Shown: piece after piece, positions 35,337-45,133 of the stretch
Position numbering within the stretch: position 1 is the first letter of the stretch
How the letters are laid out: every line of letters starts with the position of its first letter
Assembly: GCF_000760095.1 (NCBI RefSeq)
Contig: NZ_JNAR01000016.1
Coordinates: 62,001-126,000, forward strand
From: Prochlorococcus marinus str. MIT 9401
GTDB taxonomy: Bacteria > Cyanobacteriota > Cyanobacteriia > PCC-6307 > Cyanobiaceae
Length of the DNA stretch: 64,000 bases
Direction of reading: 5' to 3'
Notes under the pieces: model-generated
Databases searched by the model: none
What the model was told of the DNA's origin: nothing
The model's input: only the letters and a program-made list of their open reading frames with translations
Position numbers and translations under genes: made by a program

Positions 35337-36916
35337 GAATTTATTTTTTGAATAACTAAAGATTTTGGATTTGACCAATCCCCCTTTACTTTATAAGAAT
35401 CATTACCGAAACACATTTCACGGAGTATGAAAAATATAGATTCACTCACTGAATTATCAAATAATGATGTAATGTCACTTATAGAGTATTCTCCACCTTC
35501 ATCTAATAAATTACTTACTTTTTGTTGATACTCAATAATATTTGCGGCTGCTTTCTTTCCAGCTTCAACTCCAGGTTGATCATATGCATTTATATTTACC
35601 AATTCAGCGTAGAAGGATACAGCCCTCTCAAATAAGGCAATTAAAGCACCTAGTGAAAAACAATTTAACTTTTCTAACGTAATAGTTATACTTTGTCTGT
35701 TTTCACTAGAGAGTGCAGATCTGGTTCCTTGCAAAAAACCAGAGAGATATTCTTTAGGATTCTCTTTTTCATTAAAAATATTAGTAGATGGAGAATCTAA
35801 TAATTCAATAAAAATACAAAAGAAATTATCAATACCATCTCTCAGTTGCTGAACATAAGCATGTTGATCTGTAGATCCTTTATTACCAAAAACGGAAATA
35901 CCTTGATTAACTACTTCGCCATTCCTATTAAATTTCTTTCCTAATGATTCCATTACTAATTGCTGGAGATATTTACTAAATACCTGTAACCTATCTCTAT
36001 AAGGTAATACGACCATATCTCTCTTTCCCATACCATCCCCAGTTAAATACCATGCGGATGATAATAGTGCTGCTGGATTATTTTTAAAATCACTTATACG
36101 TGTGGCTTCATCCATTAATGATGCCCCTCTAATAAATTCAAATATATTTTCATTAATAAGAGCTAATGGAAGTAATCCTACAGAGCTTGTAATACTAGTT
36201 CTTCCTCCAACCCAATCTTGCAAATTAAATATTTTTAACCAATTTTCAGTAGTAGCTTTTTTAAATAACTTACTATCTTTCATAGTTATAGCTATAGCAT
36301 TAGAATTCCATTCAAGAGAATTATTTTCGCAGTGACTTTTAATAATTTCCATCGCAATTCTAGGTTCAGGCGTACCACCTGATTTACTTACTACTACAAA
36401 TAGTGTTGTTGATAATTTTTCAGATAACTCTTCTAACTTTTCGCTAATTAAAAAAGGATCAACATTATCGATATAAGAAAAATTTAAACCTCTAGAACTT
36501 TTCTGCAGTGCCTCTGTAATAAGTAATGGTCCCAACCCACTTCCGCCAATTCCTATCCAAAGAACATCAGTATACTGCTGATTATTCTTATTTTTAATAT
36601 CTCCATTTAAAATTTGTTTTCCAAATTCAGAGATTGCATTAATATCTGCTCTAATTTCCTCTCCTATTTTTGAAGAGGGTGAAATTGATGGATTTCTAAG
36701 CCAATAATGTCCAACTTGTCTATTTTCATCAATATTTGAGATAGCACCATTTTCTAATTCTTTTATTGATGAAAAAACATCTATAAATTTATCTTCTAAA
36801 TTTTTTATCTCTTTACTTGTGAAATTAATTTTGCTTATGTCTAACCAAATATTTAATTTTTTATCAAACCAAAGATAATTACAAAATTTATCCCAAGAGT
36901 TTAAATATCCATTCAT
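35333..36916 (-). CDS. pgi: glucose-6-phosphate isomerase
   Basis: Interconverts glucose-6-P and fructose-6-P. Sugar-phosphate isomerase blocks: [34 protein letters not shown] (phosphate-binding), [25 protein letters not shown] (catalytic Glu/His region), and [13 protein letters not shown] near the C-terminus. Length 527 aa is the cyanobacterial form. Convergent with leuS with overlapping stop codons. Confidence 0.97.
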   Translation of the reverse strand: MNGYLNSWDKFCNYLWFDKKLNIWLDISKINFTSKEIKNLEDKFIDVFSSIKELENGAISNIDENRQVGHYWLRNPSISPSSKIGEEIRADINAISEFGKQILNGDIKNKNNQQYTDVLWIGIGGSGLGPLLITEALQKSSRGLNFSYIDNVDPFLISEKLEELSEKLSTTLFVVVSKSGGTPEPRIAMEIIKSHCENNSLEWNSNAIAITMKDSKLFKKATTENWLKIFNLQDWVGGRTSITSSVGLLPLALINENIFEFIRGASLMDEATRISDFKNNPAALLSSAWYLTGDGMGKRDMVVLPYRDRLQVFSKYLQQLVMESLGKKFNRNGEVVNQGISVFGNKGSTDQHAYVQQLRDGIDNFFCIFIELLDSPSTNIFNEKENPKEYLSGFLQGTRSALSSENRQSITITLEKLNCFSLGALIALFERAVSFYAELVNINAYDQPGVEAGKKAAANIIEYQQKVSNLLDEGGEYSISDITSLFDNSVSESIFFILREMCFGNDSYKVKGDWSNPKSLVIQKINS

Positions 36917-37098
36917 TTTATATATTTGTTTCTTTTATTTATTATTCAATTATATCTATACGAATAGTACATAGATTTAAATCATTTAAATTTGTTTAAA
37001 TAATTATCTTCAAATAAATATGTTTTTGAATATAAACAATTAAAATTGAGGGTTTTTTTTATTTCATATGAATTTATCATTGGATAAAATTAAAAACT

Positions 37099-37755
37099 TT
37101 GGAAAGATCATTTAATTACATAATTTCGCCTGAGATATCTGAATTTAGAAGATTTTCCCCAAAATTAAAAATAGGTGTACTAGCTTCTGGGAAAGGAACA
37201 AACTTTCAGGAATTAATTAATCTTTCAGAAAAAGGAGAATTAGATATAGATATAAAGGTTCTAATAACTAACAAAGATGATGCAGGTTGTATAAAGAGAG
37301 CTGAAAGTAAAAAAATACCTTACAAAATTATAAGAGGCAAAGACTTTCTGCAAAAAGAGGAATTTGAATTAGAAATTGTAAATACTTTAATTCATTACGA
37401 TGTTGAACTCGTGGTCATGGCAGGATGGATGAAAATTGTTACTCCATTTTTTATTAATAAATTTAAGAATAAGATAATAAATATTCACCCTTCATTACTT
37501 CCAGCATATAAAGGTGGTTCTGCGATAGAGGACTCTATATTAAATGGTTCAAAAATAACTGGTTGTTCCGTACATTATGTTGAAGAGGAGGTAGATAGTG
37601 GATCATTAATAATGCAAGCTGCATTGTCAATTAGAAATGACGATGATATTGAATCACTTTCTAAAAGAATACAAATTCTTGAGCATAAAATTTTACCTCA
37701 CTCAATCTCTCTTGCTGGTTTTTTGATAAGAAGTAATTTTATGGAAAATTATTAG
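37099..37755 (+). CDS. purN: phosphoribosylglycinamide formyltransferase
   Basis: Third step of purine synthesis (GART), using 10-formyl-tetrahydrofolate. Core: KIGVLASGKGTNFQELI (phosphate loop), ELVVMAGWMKIVTPFF, INIHPSLLPAYKGG with the catalytic His, and CSVHYVEEEVDSGSLIMQ (catalytic Asp). At 218 aa it is slightly longer than E. coli PurN (212) because of a 22-residue leader. The frame has no ATG before the core. TTG at 37099 is the first usable start after an in-frame TGA at 37069, so I keep it. Overlaps convergent argC by 17 nt. Confidence 0.95.
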   Translation: MERSFNYIISPEISEFRRFSPKLKIGVLASGKGTNFQELINLSEKGELDIDIKVLITNKDDAGCIKRAESKKIPYKIIRGKDFLQKEEFELEIVNTLIHYDVELVVMAGWMKIVTPFFINKFKNKIINIHPSLLPAYKGGSAIEDSILNGSKITGCSVHYVEEEVDSGSLIMQAALSIRNDDDIESLSKRIQILEHKILPHSISLAGFLIRSNFMENY

Positions 37756-38794
37756 TTAAATCAAGACCTTCATCCATTGAAAATCCACTCATAATATTTA
37801 AATTTTGAATTGCTTGCCCAGTCTGACCTTTTAACAAATTATCAATTACAGACAATATAATTATTCTTCCATTTCGATTATCAACTTTAACTGAAAGGAA
37901 AATTTGGTTTGTATTTTTAACCCATTTTGTCGATGGGTATGTATCTACAGGTAAGACTTTAATATTATTGAAATTTCTATAATAATTATCTAAAAGAATT
38001 CTGCAATCATCAGAAGTTAATCCTGGATCTCTTAATCTCCCATATATAGTCGAATGCATACCTCTTGAAATTGGAATCAAATGTGGTGTAAAAAGTAGTT
38101 CAATTTTATTACCAGAAATTAATGAAGCTACTTGCTCAATCTCTGAGGCATGTCTATGGTTTATCAATCCATATGCTGATAGACCTTCTCCGCATTCTGA
38201 TAAGAGTAGCTTTTGGTTCGGTTCTCGACCACCTCCAGAGGTTCCACTTTTAGAATCAATTACTATACCTTCATTATCAATAATTCCTTGCGAAAGATAA
38301 GGAGCTAGTGGAATAAGCGAAGATGTTGGATAACACCCCGGACATGCAATTAATCTTCCTTTTGAAATGGCTTCTTTATTTATTTCAGGAAGACCGTAGA
38401 CTGCCTCTTTACATAAATCATCATCATTCCTTTTATAAATAGCAGCCTCTTTGGAATATACTTTTTCCCATTCATCTAAGGACTTATATCTGTAATCAGC
38501 AGATAAATCAATAACTTTAACTCCTCTATCTAATAATTTCCTTGTCAATGTAGAAGATAGACCATTTGGTAAGCAAAGCAAAGCAACATCTGAATTGTTT
38601 GAAATATTATCTACTGATATGTCTTCTATATAAGGATCATTATCTAGATAAACAAAAGGGAAATTATCATTCCATTTTGATCCAGATGTTTTGTTACCTC
38701 CTAAAAATGAAATTTTGTAGTTTTTATTGCTCTTTAAAAGATTTACCGCTTGAATACCACCGTAACCAGTAGCACCTACAATTGCAACATTCAT
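37739..38794 (-). CDS. argC: N-acetyl-gamma-glutamyl-phosphate reductase
   Basis: NADPH-dependent third step of arginine synthesis. Rossmann start NVAIVGATGYGGIQAV, catalytic cysteine in CPGCYPTSSLIPLAP near residue 150, SGTSGGGREP, and HRHASEIEQ. Length 351 aa is standard. Its last 17 nt overlap the end of purN on the other strand. Divergent from ribBA. Confidence 0.97.
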   Translation of the reverse strand: MNVAIVGATGYGGIQAVNLLKSNKNYKISFLGGNKTSGSKWNDNFPFVYLDNDPYIEDISVDNISNNSDVALLCLPNGLSSTLTRKLLDRGVKVIDLSADYRYKSLDEWEKVYSKEAAIYKRNDDDLCKEAVYGLPEINKEAISKGRLIACPGCYPTSSLIPLAPYLSQGIIDNEGIVIDSKSGTSGGGREPNQKLLLSECGEGLSAYGLINHRHASEIEQVASLISGNKIELLFTPHLIPISRGMHSTIYGRLRDPGLTSDDCRILLDNYYRNFNNIKVLPVDTYPSTKWVKNTNQIFLSVKVDNRNGRIIILSVIDNLLKGQTGQAIQNLNIMSGFSMDEGLDLTNNFP

Positions 38795-38882
38795 ATCTTT
38801 GAATTGGCAGACTTTGAGATAGGATTATAAAGTGTTGAATTCAAGGTAACTAAAACACTATTTTTCTATATTGATAGGAATA

Positions 38883-40607
38883 ATGAAAGAAACAAGTCCC
38901 AAATCAAATAATGGAACAATTTTGGATATAAATGATTCTTTTAAAATTGAATTTGATCCTATAAGTGTCGCGTTAGCTGCGATAAGGAATGGTGAATGCA
39001 TAATTGTGGTAGATGATGAAAGAAGAGAAAATGAAGGAGATTTAATTTGTGCGGCTCAGTTTGCTACTCCTCAGCAAATTAATTTTATGGCTACTGAGGG
39101 ACGTGGTCTTATATGCCTGGCTATGCAAGGTGAAAAACTTGACTCTTTAGATTTACCATTAATGGTAGACAGAAATACAGATGAAAATCAAACAGCATTT
39201 ACTATATCAATTGATGCTGGACCTGAAAATAATGTTTCTACTGGAATTTCTGCTGAAGACAGAGCTAAGACAATTCAAGTTGCTATTAATCCAAATACAA
39301 AACCAGAAGATTTAAGAAGACCAGGACATATATTTCCATTAAGAGCTAAAAAAGGTGGAGTTTTAAAAAGAGCAGGTCATACAGAAGCAGCAGTAGATAT
39401 TGCCTCAATGTCAGGTTTATATCCAGCTGGAGTGATTTGTGAAATACAAAATCCTGACGGTTCCATGTCACGACTTCCCCAACTTAAAGAGTATGCAAAA
39501 CAATGGGGAATGAAATTAATATCCATAGCTGATCTAATAAGTTATCGGTTTCAAACTGAAAGATTTGTGTTCAGAAAATCCGATTCTTTTCTTCCTAGTA
39601 TTTTTGGGAATTTCAAAGCTTATGGATATATTAATGAACTTGATGGTTCAGAGCACGTAGCATTAGTTAAACAAAAAACATCAAAATTAAGCGAACCTGT
39701 GCTAGTAAGAATGCATTCAGAGTGCTTGACTGGCGATGCTTTTGGATCATTACGTTGCGATTGTAGACCTCAGTTAGAGGCTGCTTTATCAAGGATAGAA
39801 AGGGAAGAAGAGGGAGTTGTTGTTTACTTGAGACAAGAAGGTAGAGGTATTGGTCTAATAAACAAATTAAAAGCTTACAGTTTACAAGATGGTGGATTAG
39901 ACACTGTAGAAGCTAATGAAAAATTAGGTTTTCCTGCAGATCTAAGAAATTATGGAGTTGGAGCGCAAATATTAACTGATTTAGGGATAAATAAATTAAA
40001 ATTACTTACTAACAATCCTAGAAAAATTGCAGGATTAGGTGGTTATGGAATAGAAGTTATTGAAAGAGTTCCATTAGTGATTTGTCCAAACGATAATAAT
40101 GCAGAATATTTGAGTGTTAAAAAAACAAAGCTAGGCCACATGATTGATGAAGATATTTCTAATTCGAGAAATATCGATCCATTTATATCAATTTTTCTTG
40201 ATGGTAAATATAAGTCTATTGATCTAGTACCAATAAAAAATAAAGTAATTAAATTCTGTAGTCAAAAAAACATTAATATTAAACTGGAAAGTAGTCCAAG
40301 ATTATTAGCTTTTTGGAATCGTCCAAAATTAGTATGGCGAATTTTACATGATCGGAATAGAACCAATACCAATATTACTGATGAGGAAATAAAGAATATA
40401 GAATTATTTATTGAGTTTTTATCGAAATATGAAAATAGTACAAAGATAGGAATTATTGTTTCTAGAAATATTGAACAAGCATTACACCCAACAAGTAGCA
40501 TCAAATTAATTAATACTAAATTTACTATTAATAATGAAATCCTATATTCCTCTACAAGAAAATTTAATCTAGATAAAGAGACATTCAGTATTGTTTTTGA
40601 TGAATAA
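38883..40607 (+). CDS. ribBA: bifunctional riboflavin enzyme RibBA with C-terminal extension
   Basis: Fusion of 3,4-dihydroxy-2-butanone-4-phosphate synthase and GTP cyclohydrolase II, the two entry enzymes of riboflavin synthesis. DHBP part (about residues 20-225): [18 protein letters not shown] and [16 protein letters not shown] part (about 235-425): zinc cysteines in [40 protein letters not shown] and [11 protein letters not shown]. About 145 further residues follow that are not part of either enzyme and match nothing I know. I start at the ATG; a TTG 12 nt upstream is possible. Confidence 0.95.
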   Translation: MKETSPKSNNGTILDINDSFKIEFDPISVALAAIRNGECIIVVDDERRENEGDLICAAQFATPQQINFMATEGRGLICLAMQGEKLDSLDLPLMVDRNTDENQTAFTISIDAGPENNVSTGISAEDRAKTIQVAINPNTKPEDLRRPGHIFPLRAKKGGVLKRAGHTEAAVDIASMSGLYPAGVICEIQNPDGSMSRLPQLKEYAKQWGMKLISIADLISYRFQTERFVFRKSDSFLPSIFGNFKAYGYINELDGSEHVALVKQKTSKLSEPVLVRMHSECLTGDAFGSLRCDCRPQLEAALSRIEREEEGVVVYLRQEGRGIGLINKLKAYSLQDGGLDTVEANEKLGFPADLRNYGVGAQILTDLGINKLKLLTNNPRKIAGLGGYGIEVIERVPLVICPNDNNAEYLSVKKTKLGHMIDEDISNSRNIDPFISIFLDGKYKSIDLVPIKNKVIKFCSQKNINIKLESSPRLLAFWNRPKLVWRILHDRNRTNTNITDEEIKNIELFIEFLSKYENSTKIGIIVSRNIEQALHPTSSIKLINTKFTINNEILYSSTRKFNLDKETFSIVFDE

Positions 40608-40611
40608 ATTA

Positions 40612-41049
40612 CTACTTTAATATTGCTTTAATAATTTTTGACCCATTAGCAAGCTTTAGGACTACATCCATATCATCTGTCTTTCCAAAAACAGTATGAA
40701 CACCATCGAGATGAGGTTGTGGTTCATAAACGATGAAAAACTGACTACCACCCGTATCCTTTCCTGCATGCGCCATAGAAAGAGATCCTTTTAGGTGTTT
40801 ATTGGAATTGATTTCACATTTAATAGTATATCCAGGTCCTCCAGTTCCAGGCATGCCATATGCTCCATCACGAGTGTTTGGGCAGCCGCCCTGAGCCATA
40901 AAACCAGGAATAACTCTGTGAAAAGATAGACCATCATAAAAACCCTCACTAACTAACTTTGTGAAGTTTTTAACTGTGTTAGGTGCGTCTTCAGAGAAGA
41001 ATTCAATATTAATGTTTCCAACTTCTGTTTCAAATAATGCGGTTGTCAT
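40612..41049 (-). CDS. cyclophilin-type peptidyl-prolyl cis-trans isomerase
   Basis: Cytoplasmic foldase, 145 aa, no signal peptide. Cyclophilin blocks: [34 protein letters not shown] (catalytic Arg in FHRV), [31 protein letters not shown] and [10 protein letters not shown]. The Trp of the cyclosporin site is replaced by His (PHLDG), as in many bacterial forms. Same strand as the DUF3110 gene, 37 nt downstream of it. Confidence 0.95.
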   Translation of the reverse strand: MTTALFETEVGNINIEFFSEDAPNTVKNFTKLVSEGFYDGLSFHRVIPGFMAQGGCPNTRDGAYGMPGTGGPGYTIKCEINSNKHLKGSLSMAHAGKDTGGSQFFIVYEPQPHLDGVHTVFGKTDDMDVVLKLANGSKIIKAILK

Positions 41050-41086
41050 GTTTTATTTGTTTAATAAATTAATAATACTTTAATAG

Positions 41087-41467
41087 CTAAAGTAACTTTT
41101 CAAGGTTTTCCTTAATGGTATTTATATCAATATTTTGTTGATTATTCTTCTCTCCCTCCCAATCATCAACTTCTAGGTTTTTCTGGGGTGGTGATATTAA
41201 TAATCTATCTTCAGCTGATTTAGGTATAAAATTTTTTTCAACTAATTTGCATTCATAATCTAATTTAATGCAGAAATCCTTTATTTCCTCTATGTCTATC
41301 ATTTCAACAGTCGGTAAAGGAAAATCTTGAGCTTCAAGTAGACCGCAATATCTTGTTGCATCGTCCTTGTCCTCAAACATTAAAACAATTGTCTTTCCTT
41401 TAAGTTCGATTGAATGAATTCCCTCCTTATCTGTTCCTGAATTATATAAAAGAACAAATATGTTCAT
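41087..41467 (-). CDS. DUF3110 family protein
   Basis: Cyanobacteria/plastid family of unknown function, 126 aa: VLLYNSGTDKEGIHSIEL, IVLMFEDKDDATRYCGLLEAQDF, PLPTVEMIDIEEIKDFC, then an acidic linker with NLEVDDWEGE. The alpha/beta pattern is ACT- or ferredoxin-like, but I cannot assign ligand or partner. Located between the J-protein gene (33 nt away) and the cyclophilin, on the same strand, so it may belong to a chaperone-flavoured transcript. Confidence 0.85.
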   Translation of the reverse strand: MNIFVLLYNSGTDKEGIHSIELKGKTIVLMFEDKDDATRYCGLLEAQDFPLPTVEMIDIEEIKDFCIKLDYECKLVEKNFIPKSAEDRLLISPPQKNLEVDDWEGEKNNQQNIDINTIKENLEKLL

Positions 41468-41500
41468 AATCGTCGCTATCTCTATAAATATAATATTTGA

Positions 41501-42424
41501 TTAAGAATCAGAAAGTGATAATTCTTGTAATCTTGTATATAAAGCAATTTCTTCATCATTAATATCAGCAGGTATCACTACCAATATTTCAACGTATTGA
41601 TCACCTACATTATCTTCGAACGTTAAACCTCTACCCTTCAAACGTAACATTCTTCCGGTGGATGATTTTGGTGGCACTTGAAGTGTGACATTTCCATCAA
41701 GAGTAGGAACCTCTACAGCACAACCAAGAAGTGCATCATGAGGAAATAACTCTAATTTATAAAGGACTCTTAAACCATCAATTCTTAGACCACTTTCAGT
41801 TTGAACTTTTAACTGAAGATAATGATCTTTTCCTCCTCTAGCAATATTTTCAAGTCTCAATCGCCATCCATCTCCAGCGAAAGGAGGAGTATCGACTTCT
41901 ACTACAGTTTCATCTTCAAGCTCTATTAAAATTGAAGCTCCATTTAAGGCCTCATCTGGAGTTAATTCAATAATAGTTTCAATATCTTGGTGGAGTTTAA
42001 CTGGAGGCGGTTCTTCTGGAGAGGTTGCAGGGTAGCCATAATTATGAAATTCATCATTATCTAAATTTAAAGATTCATCCTCAATTGGATCATCATTATA
42101 TTCGTCGTAATTCTTTGGTGAGTATTCATATCCAAATAATGAATCAAGATAATCTTGAAAATCAGGAAAGCCTGTCTGGAAATTATTATTTTCATAATCT
42201 TCCTGAATATTTCCATCAGCACTATTTTTTCTATTAGGGTCACGAAGATATTCGTATGCTTCGTTAATTAATTTAAATCTTTCTTCTGCATTAAGATCAT
42301 TTTTATTTAAATCTGGATGCCATTTTCTTGCTTCTCTTCGAAAAGCCTTTTTAAGTTCCTTATAATCAAAATTAGGGGATAAACCCAAAATCGACAAATA
42401 ATCTTTTTTAGAGGAAGTAGTCAT
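41501..42424 (-). CDS. DnaJ-family co-chaperone (J domain plus DnaJ C-terminal domain)
   Basis: Hsp40 partner of the adjacent DnaK. J domain at about residues 7-66 (DYLSILGLSPNF, HPD in KWHPDLNKNDL). Then an acidic/Tyr/Asn linker, with no Cys-rich zinc domain, then the substrate-binding C-terminal domain (ETIIELTPDEALNGA, LDGNVTLQVPPKSSTGRMLRLKGRG). A type II (CbpA-like) J protein. The ATG for [10 protein letters not shown] lies inside the end of dnaK (17-nt overlap); the earlier ATG (42457) would only add a non-family leader. Strong evidence of translational coupling to dnaK. Confidence 0.92.
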   Translation of the reverse strand: MTTSSKKDYLSILGLSPNFDYKELKKAFRREARKWHPDLNKNDLNAEERFKLINEAYEYLRDPNRKNSADGNIQEDYENNNFQTGFPDFQDYLDSLFGYEYSPKNYDEYNDDPIEDESLNLDNDEFHNYGYPATSPEEPPPVKLHQDIETIIELTPDEALNGASILIELEDETVVEVDTPPFAGDGWRLRLENIARGGKDHYLQLKVQTESGLRIDGLRVLYKLELFPHDALLGCAVEVPTLDGNVTLQVPPKSSTGRMLRLKGRGLTFEDNVGDQYVEILVVIPADINDEEIALYTRLQELSLSDS

Positions 42425-44405
42425 TGTCCCATGGATCATCGTCCCTAGAATTACCATACCTCGAATTTCTATAATTTCTATTCATTTGATTATCCCAAGG
42501 ATCATCATCCCAATAATCATCTGAAAAAAGTTCATCCTTTAATGATCCAAATGTATTTTTAATACTTTGCAATGGATTATTATCAGTTTTCCTTTCTGTT
42601 GCAAATTTTCTGTTTAAACCGAATAATGCCTCCTGGAGAGCACTTACTGAAATTTCTAACTCTTGAGATTCATCATCATCTATATATTCTTCAACATCTT
42701 GAATGGCTAATTCAACAGCTCGTTGCTGTCTTTCAGCTCCATATGGGCCAAATTCTATGGAAGCATCCCTAAGCCTTCTCTCAGCTTGAGCAATAAGGGT
42801 TAAAGCACTATTTTTTCTGTCAATGACTGATCTTTTCTTTCTATCTTCATTAGCTTTTGATTTAGCTTCTTCAATAATCGATTTAATTTCTTGTTCATTT
42901 AAATTAGAACCTCCAGAAATTGTAACTGTTTGCTTCCTTCCAGTTGTTCTATCAGTTGCGCTTACTTCTAAAAGACCATTAGCATCAATATCAAATGCTA
43001 CCTGGACTTGAGGTATTCCTCTAGGAGCTGGAGGTATTCCTGATAATCTAAATTTACCAAGGGATTTATTTTCAGCGGCTAAAGGCCTTTCACCTTGCCT
43101 TACTTGAACAACAACTGAAGATTGATTTGCTTCTGAGGTACTAAAAACATCAGATTGTCTTACTGGTATTGGTGTATTACGAGGAATAAGTACCTTCATA
43201 AGGCCGCCAATAGTTTCTAAGCCTAAAGAAAGAGGTGTAACATCATTTAGTAATAAATCTTGTAAATCACCACTTATTATTCCAGATTGTATTGCTGCAC
43301 CAATTGCTACTACTTCATCTGGATTAACAGATTGACAAGGTTCATTAGGAACAAGAGTCTTAACTAATTGTTGAACCATTGGAATTCTGGTACTTCCACC
43401 GACAAGAACTACCTCATCAATATCTTCTGCATTCCATCCTGAGTCATCTAATGCTATTTGCACAGGTTCTAATAATCTATCTAATAGATCTTGCGATAAT
43501 GATTCAAATATTTTTCTATCTAATGTCTCTTCAATATGTAATGGCCCCTCTTTACTAGTGGTGATAAAAGGTAAGGATATTTTTGTTTTTTGCAATCCAG
43601 ATAATTCACATTTTGCTTTTTCGGCAGCTTCAGTTAATCTCTGCAAAGCTTGTCTATCTCTTCTTAGATCAATTTCATATTCATCAAGAAATTTTTCAGC
43701 AAGCCAATCTACAATTTTTGAGTCAAAATTGTTCCCCCCTAGTTGGGTATCTCCACATGTGGCTTTAACATCAAAGACACCATTAGAAATTTTTAACAAT
43801 GATACATCAAATGTTCCTCCACCTAAATCAAAAACTAAAACATTATTAGAAGAACTTTTTTCAAAGCCATATGCTAATGCTGCTGCAGTAGGTTCATTTA
43901 GGATTCTGTCAACTTTTATACCAGCCAATATTGCAGAATCCTTTGTAGCTTGCCTTTGAGATTCATTGAAATATGCAGGGACAGTTATAACGGCAGAATC
44001 AACAGTGTCTCCAAGATATGTTTCAGCATCATTAATTAATTTTCTGATTAATGAGCTGACTAATTCTTCAGGAGCATACTCTCTTTCGGTATTTGGACTA
44101 AGAACCCTAACACTTCCAATATTATTTGCTTTGACATTATAAGGAACAGAAATACTTGTATCATCTAATTCGTCCCAATCGCTACCAATAAATCGTTTTA
44201 GATTATAAAAGGTATTCTTTGGATTTAAAACAAGTTGTCTTCTAGCTTGGTCACCTATTACTATTTCTTTGTCCTTTGTAAAACCAACTATTGAAGGTGT
44301 AGTTCTAGACCCTTCAGAATTCGCTATAACAATTGGACGACCAGCCTCTATAACTCCAACAACAGAGTTAGTAGTTCCTAAATCGATTCCAACTATTTGC
44401 CCCAT
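42408..44405 (-). CDS. dnaK: Hsp70 chaperone DnaK (paralog with PWDN-containing tail)
   Basis: Complete Hsp70, 665 aa. Nucleotide-binding domain begins [15 protein letters not shown], with [16 protein letters not shown] and [17 protein letters not shown]. The substrate domain follows ([27 protein letters not shown]). The C-terminal tail does not end in the usual DAEFEEV-type sequence. It carries two copies of DDDPWDN (in [12 protein letters not shown] and [13 protein letters not shown]) with a Tyr/Arg/Asn spacer. Gene order dnaK-J protein matches the cyanobacterial dnaK3-dnaJ arrangement (known from Synechocystis), so this is probably one of several paralogs. No HrcA/CIRCE-like inverted repeat was seen upstream. 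Confidence 0.95.
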   Translation of the reverse strand: MGQIVGIDLGTTNSVVGVIEAGRPIVIANSEGSRTTPSIVGFTKDKEIVIGDQARRQLVLNPKNTFYNLKRFIGSDWDELDDTSISVPYNVKANNIGSVRVLSPNTEREYAPEELVSSLIRKLINDAETYLGDTVDSAVITVPAYFNESQRQATKDSAILAGIKVDRILNEPTAAALAYGFEKSSSNNVLVFDLGGGTFDVSLLKISNGVFDVKATCGDTQLGGNNFDSKIVDWLAEKFLDEYEIDLRRDRQALQRLTEAAEKAKCELSGLQKTKISLPFITTSKEGPLHIEETLDRKIFESLSQDLLDRLLEPVQIALDDSGWNAEDIDEVVLVGGSTRIPMVQQLVKTLVPNEPCQSVNPDEVVAIGAAIQSGIISGDLQDLLLNDVTPLSLGLETIGGLMKVLIPRNTPIPVRQSDVFSTSEANQSSVVVQVRQGERPLAAENKSLGKFRLSGIPPAPRGIPQVQVAFDIDANGLLEVSATDRTTGRKQTVTISGGSNLNEQEIKSIIEEAKSKANEDRKKRSVIDRKNSALTLIAQAERRLRDASIEFGPYGAERQQRAVELAIQDVEEYIDDDESQELEISVSALQEALFGLNRKFATERKTDNNPLQSIKNTFGSLKDELFSDDYWDDDPWDNQMNRNYRNSRYGNSRDDDPWDNDYFL

Positions 44406-44617
44406 GTTTTTAGTTCGCTAAATTAAAGCAAAATTTACTAATAATTAAATTAATTTTTATCTTAGATATTTATATATAATAGTAAAAATCAAATATTTTC
44501 AACTTAATTTAAATAAATCAGATTATATATGACTGTTCAAATCAATTACTATCTATTCTTAAAATCATCTACATACATAGTTGTTGATGTAGTTAACCTA
44601 AATAAACTAATATAAAA

Positions 44618-44704
44618 CGGAGAGAGAGGGATTCGAACCCTCGATAAAGTTGCCTCTATACAGCATTTCCAGTGCTGCGCCTTCAACCACTCGGCCACCT
44701 CTCC
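44618..44704 (-). tRNA. tRNA-Ser (GGA anticodon)
   Basis: An 87-nt class II tRNA with a long variable arm. Acceptor GGAGAGG pairs with TCTCTCC, discriminator G73 as required by seryl-tRNA synthetase, anticodon loop CTGGAAA reading GGA, T-arm GAGGG-TTCGAAT-CCCTC. CCA is not encoded. Located between dnaK and the ferredoxin gene. Confidence 0.96.
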
Positions 44705-44741
44705 CAAGATAACTATTTTAACCCTTTATCATCCCATTTTT

Positions 44742-44749
44742 GAGGAAAG
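44742..44749 (+). promoter_or_regulatory. ribosome binding site deciding the ferredoxin TTG start
   Basis: GAGGAAAG lies 4 nt before the TTG at 44754. Good Shine-Dalgarno matches are rare in this window, so it supports initiation at TTG; there is no nearby in-frame ATG. Confidence 0.55.
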
Positions 44750-44753
44750 TTAT

Positions 44754-45128
44754 TTGAAAAAGACTTTCACAGTTACGATTAAAAACAAGGAAACCGGAAA
44801 GGTCTACCAAGAGCAGGTTAATAGTGATGATTACATTCTTAAGGAATTTGAAAAAAAAGGTTTCAAACTTGCATTTTCATGTAGAAATGGTTGCTGTACA
44901 AGTTGCGCAGTTAAAATAAAATCCGGTACTTTGCAACAACCTGAAGCAATGGGTGTATCTCAAGCCTTAAAAGACAAGGGTTATGCACTACTTTGTGTAG
45001 CTAAAGCAACTTCAGATCTTGAGGTGGAAACTACATATGAAGATGAAGTTTATGATTTACAATTTGGACAATATTTTGGGAGAGGAAATACAAGAGTTGC
45101 GCCACCATGGGAATTTGAGGAAGATTAA
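44754..45128 (+). CDS. 2Fe-2S ferredoxin, plant type with C-terminal extension
   Basis: Electron carrier of 124 aa. The cluster ligands are visible as CRNGCCTSC (C-x4-C-x2-C pattern, residues about 43-51) and a fourth Cys in ALLCVAKATSD near residue 81. About 30 residues follow the usual fold end (YDLQFGQYFGRGNTRVAPPWEFEED), so it is longer than the main photosynthetic ferredoxin (about 97 aa) and probably a specialised paralog. TTG start preceded by GAGGAAAG. Followed after 5 nt by the IMPase gene. Confidence 0.93.
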   Translation: MKKTFTVTIKNKETGKVYQEQVNSDDYILKEFEKKGFKLAFSCRNGCCTSCAVKIKSGTLQQPEAMGVSQALKDKGYALLCVAKATSDLEVETTYEDEVYDLQFGQYFGRGNTRVAPPWEFEED

Positions 45129-45133
45129 TTATC

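Noticed and set aside
43558-43959. 133-codon plus-strand ORF inside dnaK
   Set aside because: Antisense shadow of the highly conserved Hsp70 ATPase domain.
44530-44616. 28-codon plus-strand frame upstream of tRNA-Ser, considered as a small photosynthetic subunit
   Set aside because: Does not match PetN, PetM, PetG, PetL, PsbM, PsbT or other small subunits I know and has no single clear membrane helix.
44406-44617. Heat-shock operator (CIRCE-type inverted repeat) upstream of dnaK
   Set aside because: No TTAGCACTC-N9-GAGTGCTAA-like pattern or other long inverted repeat was found in this interval.
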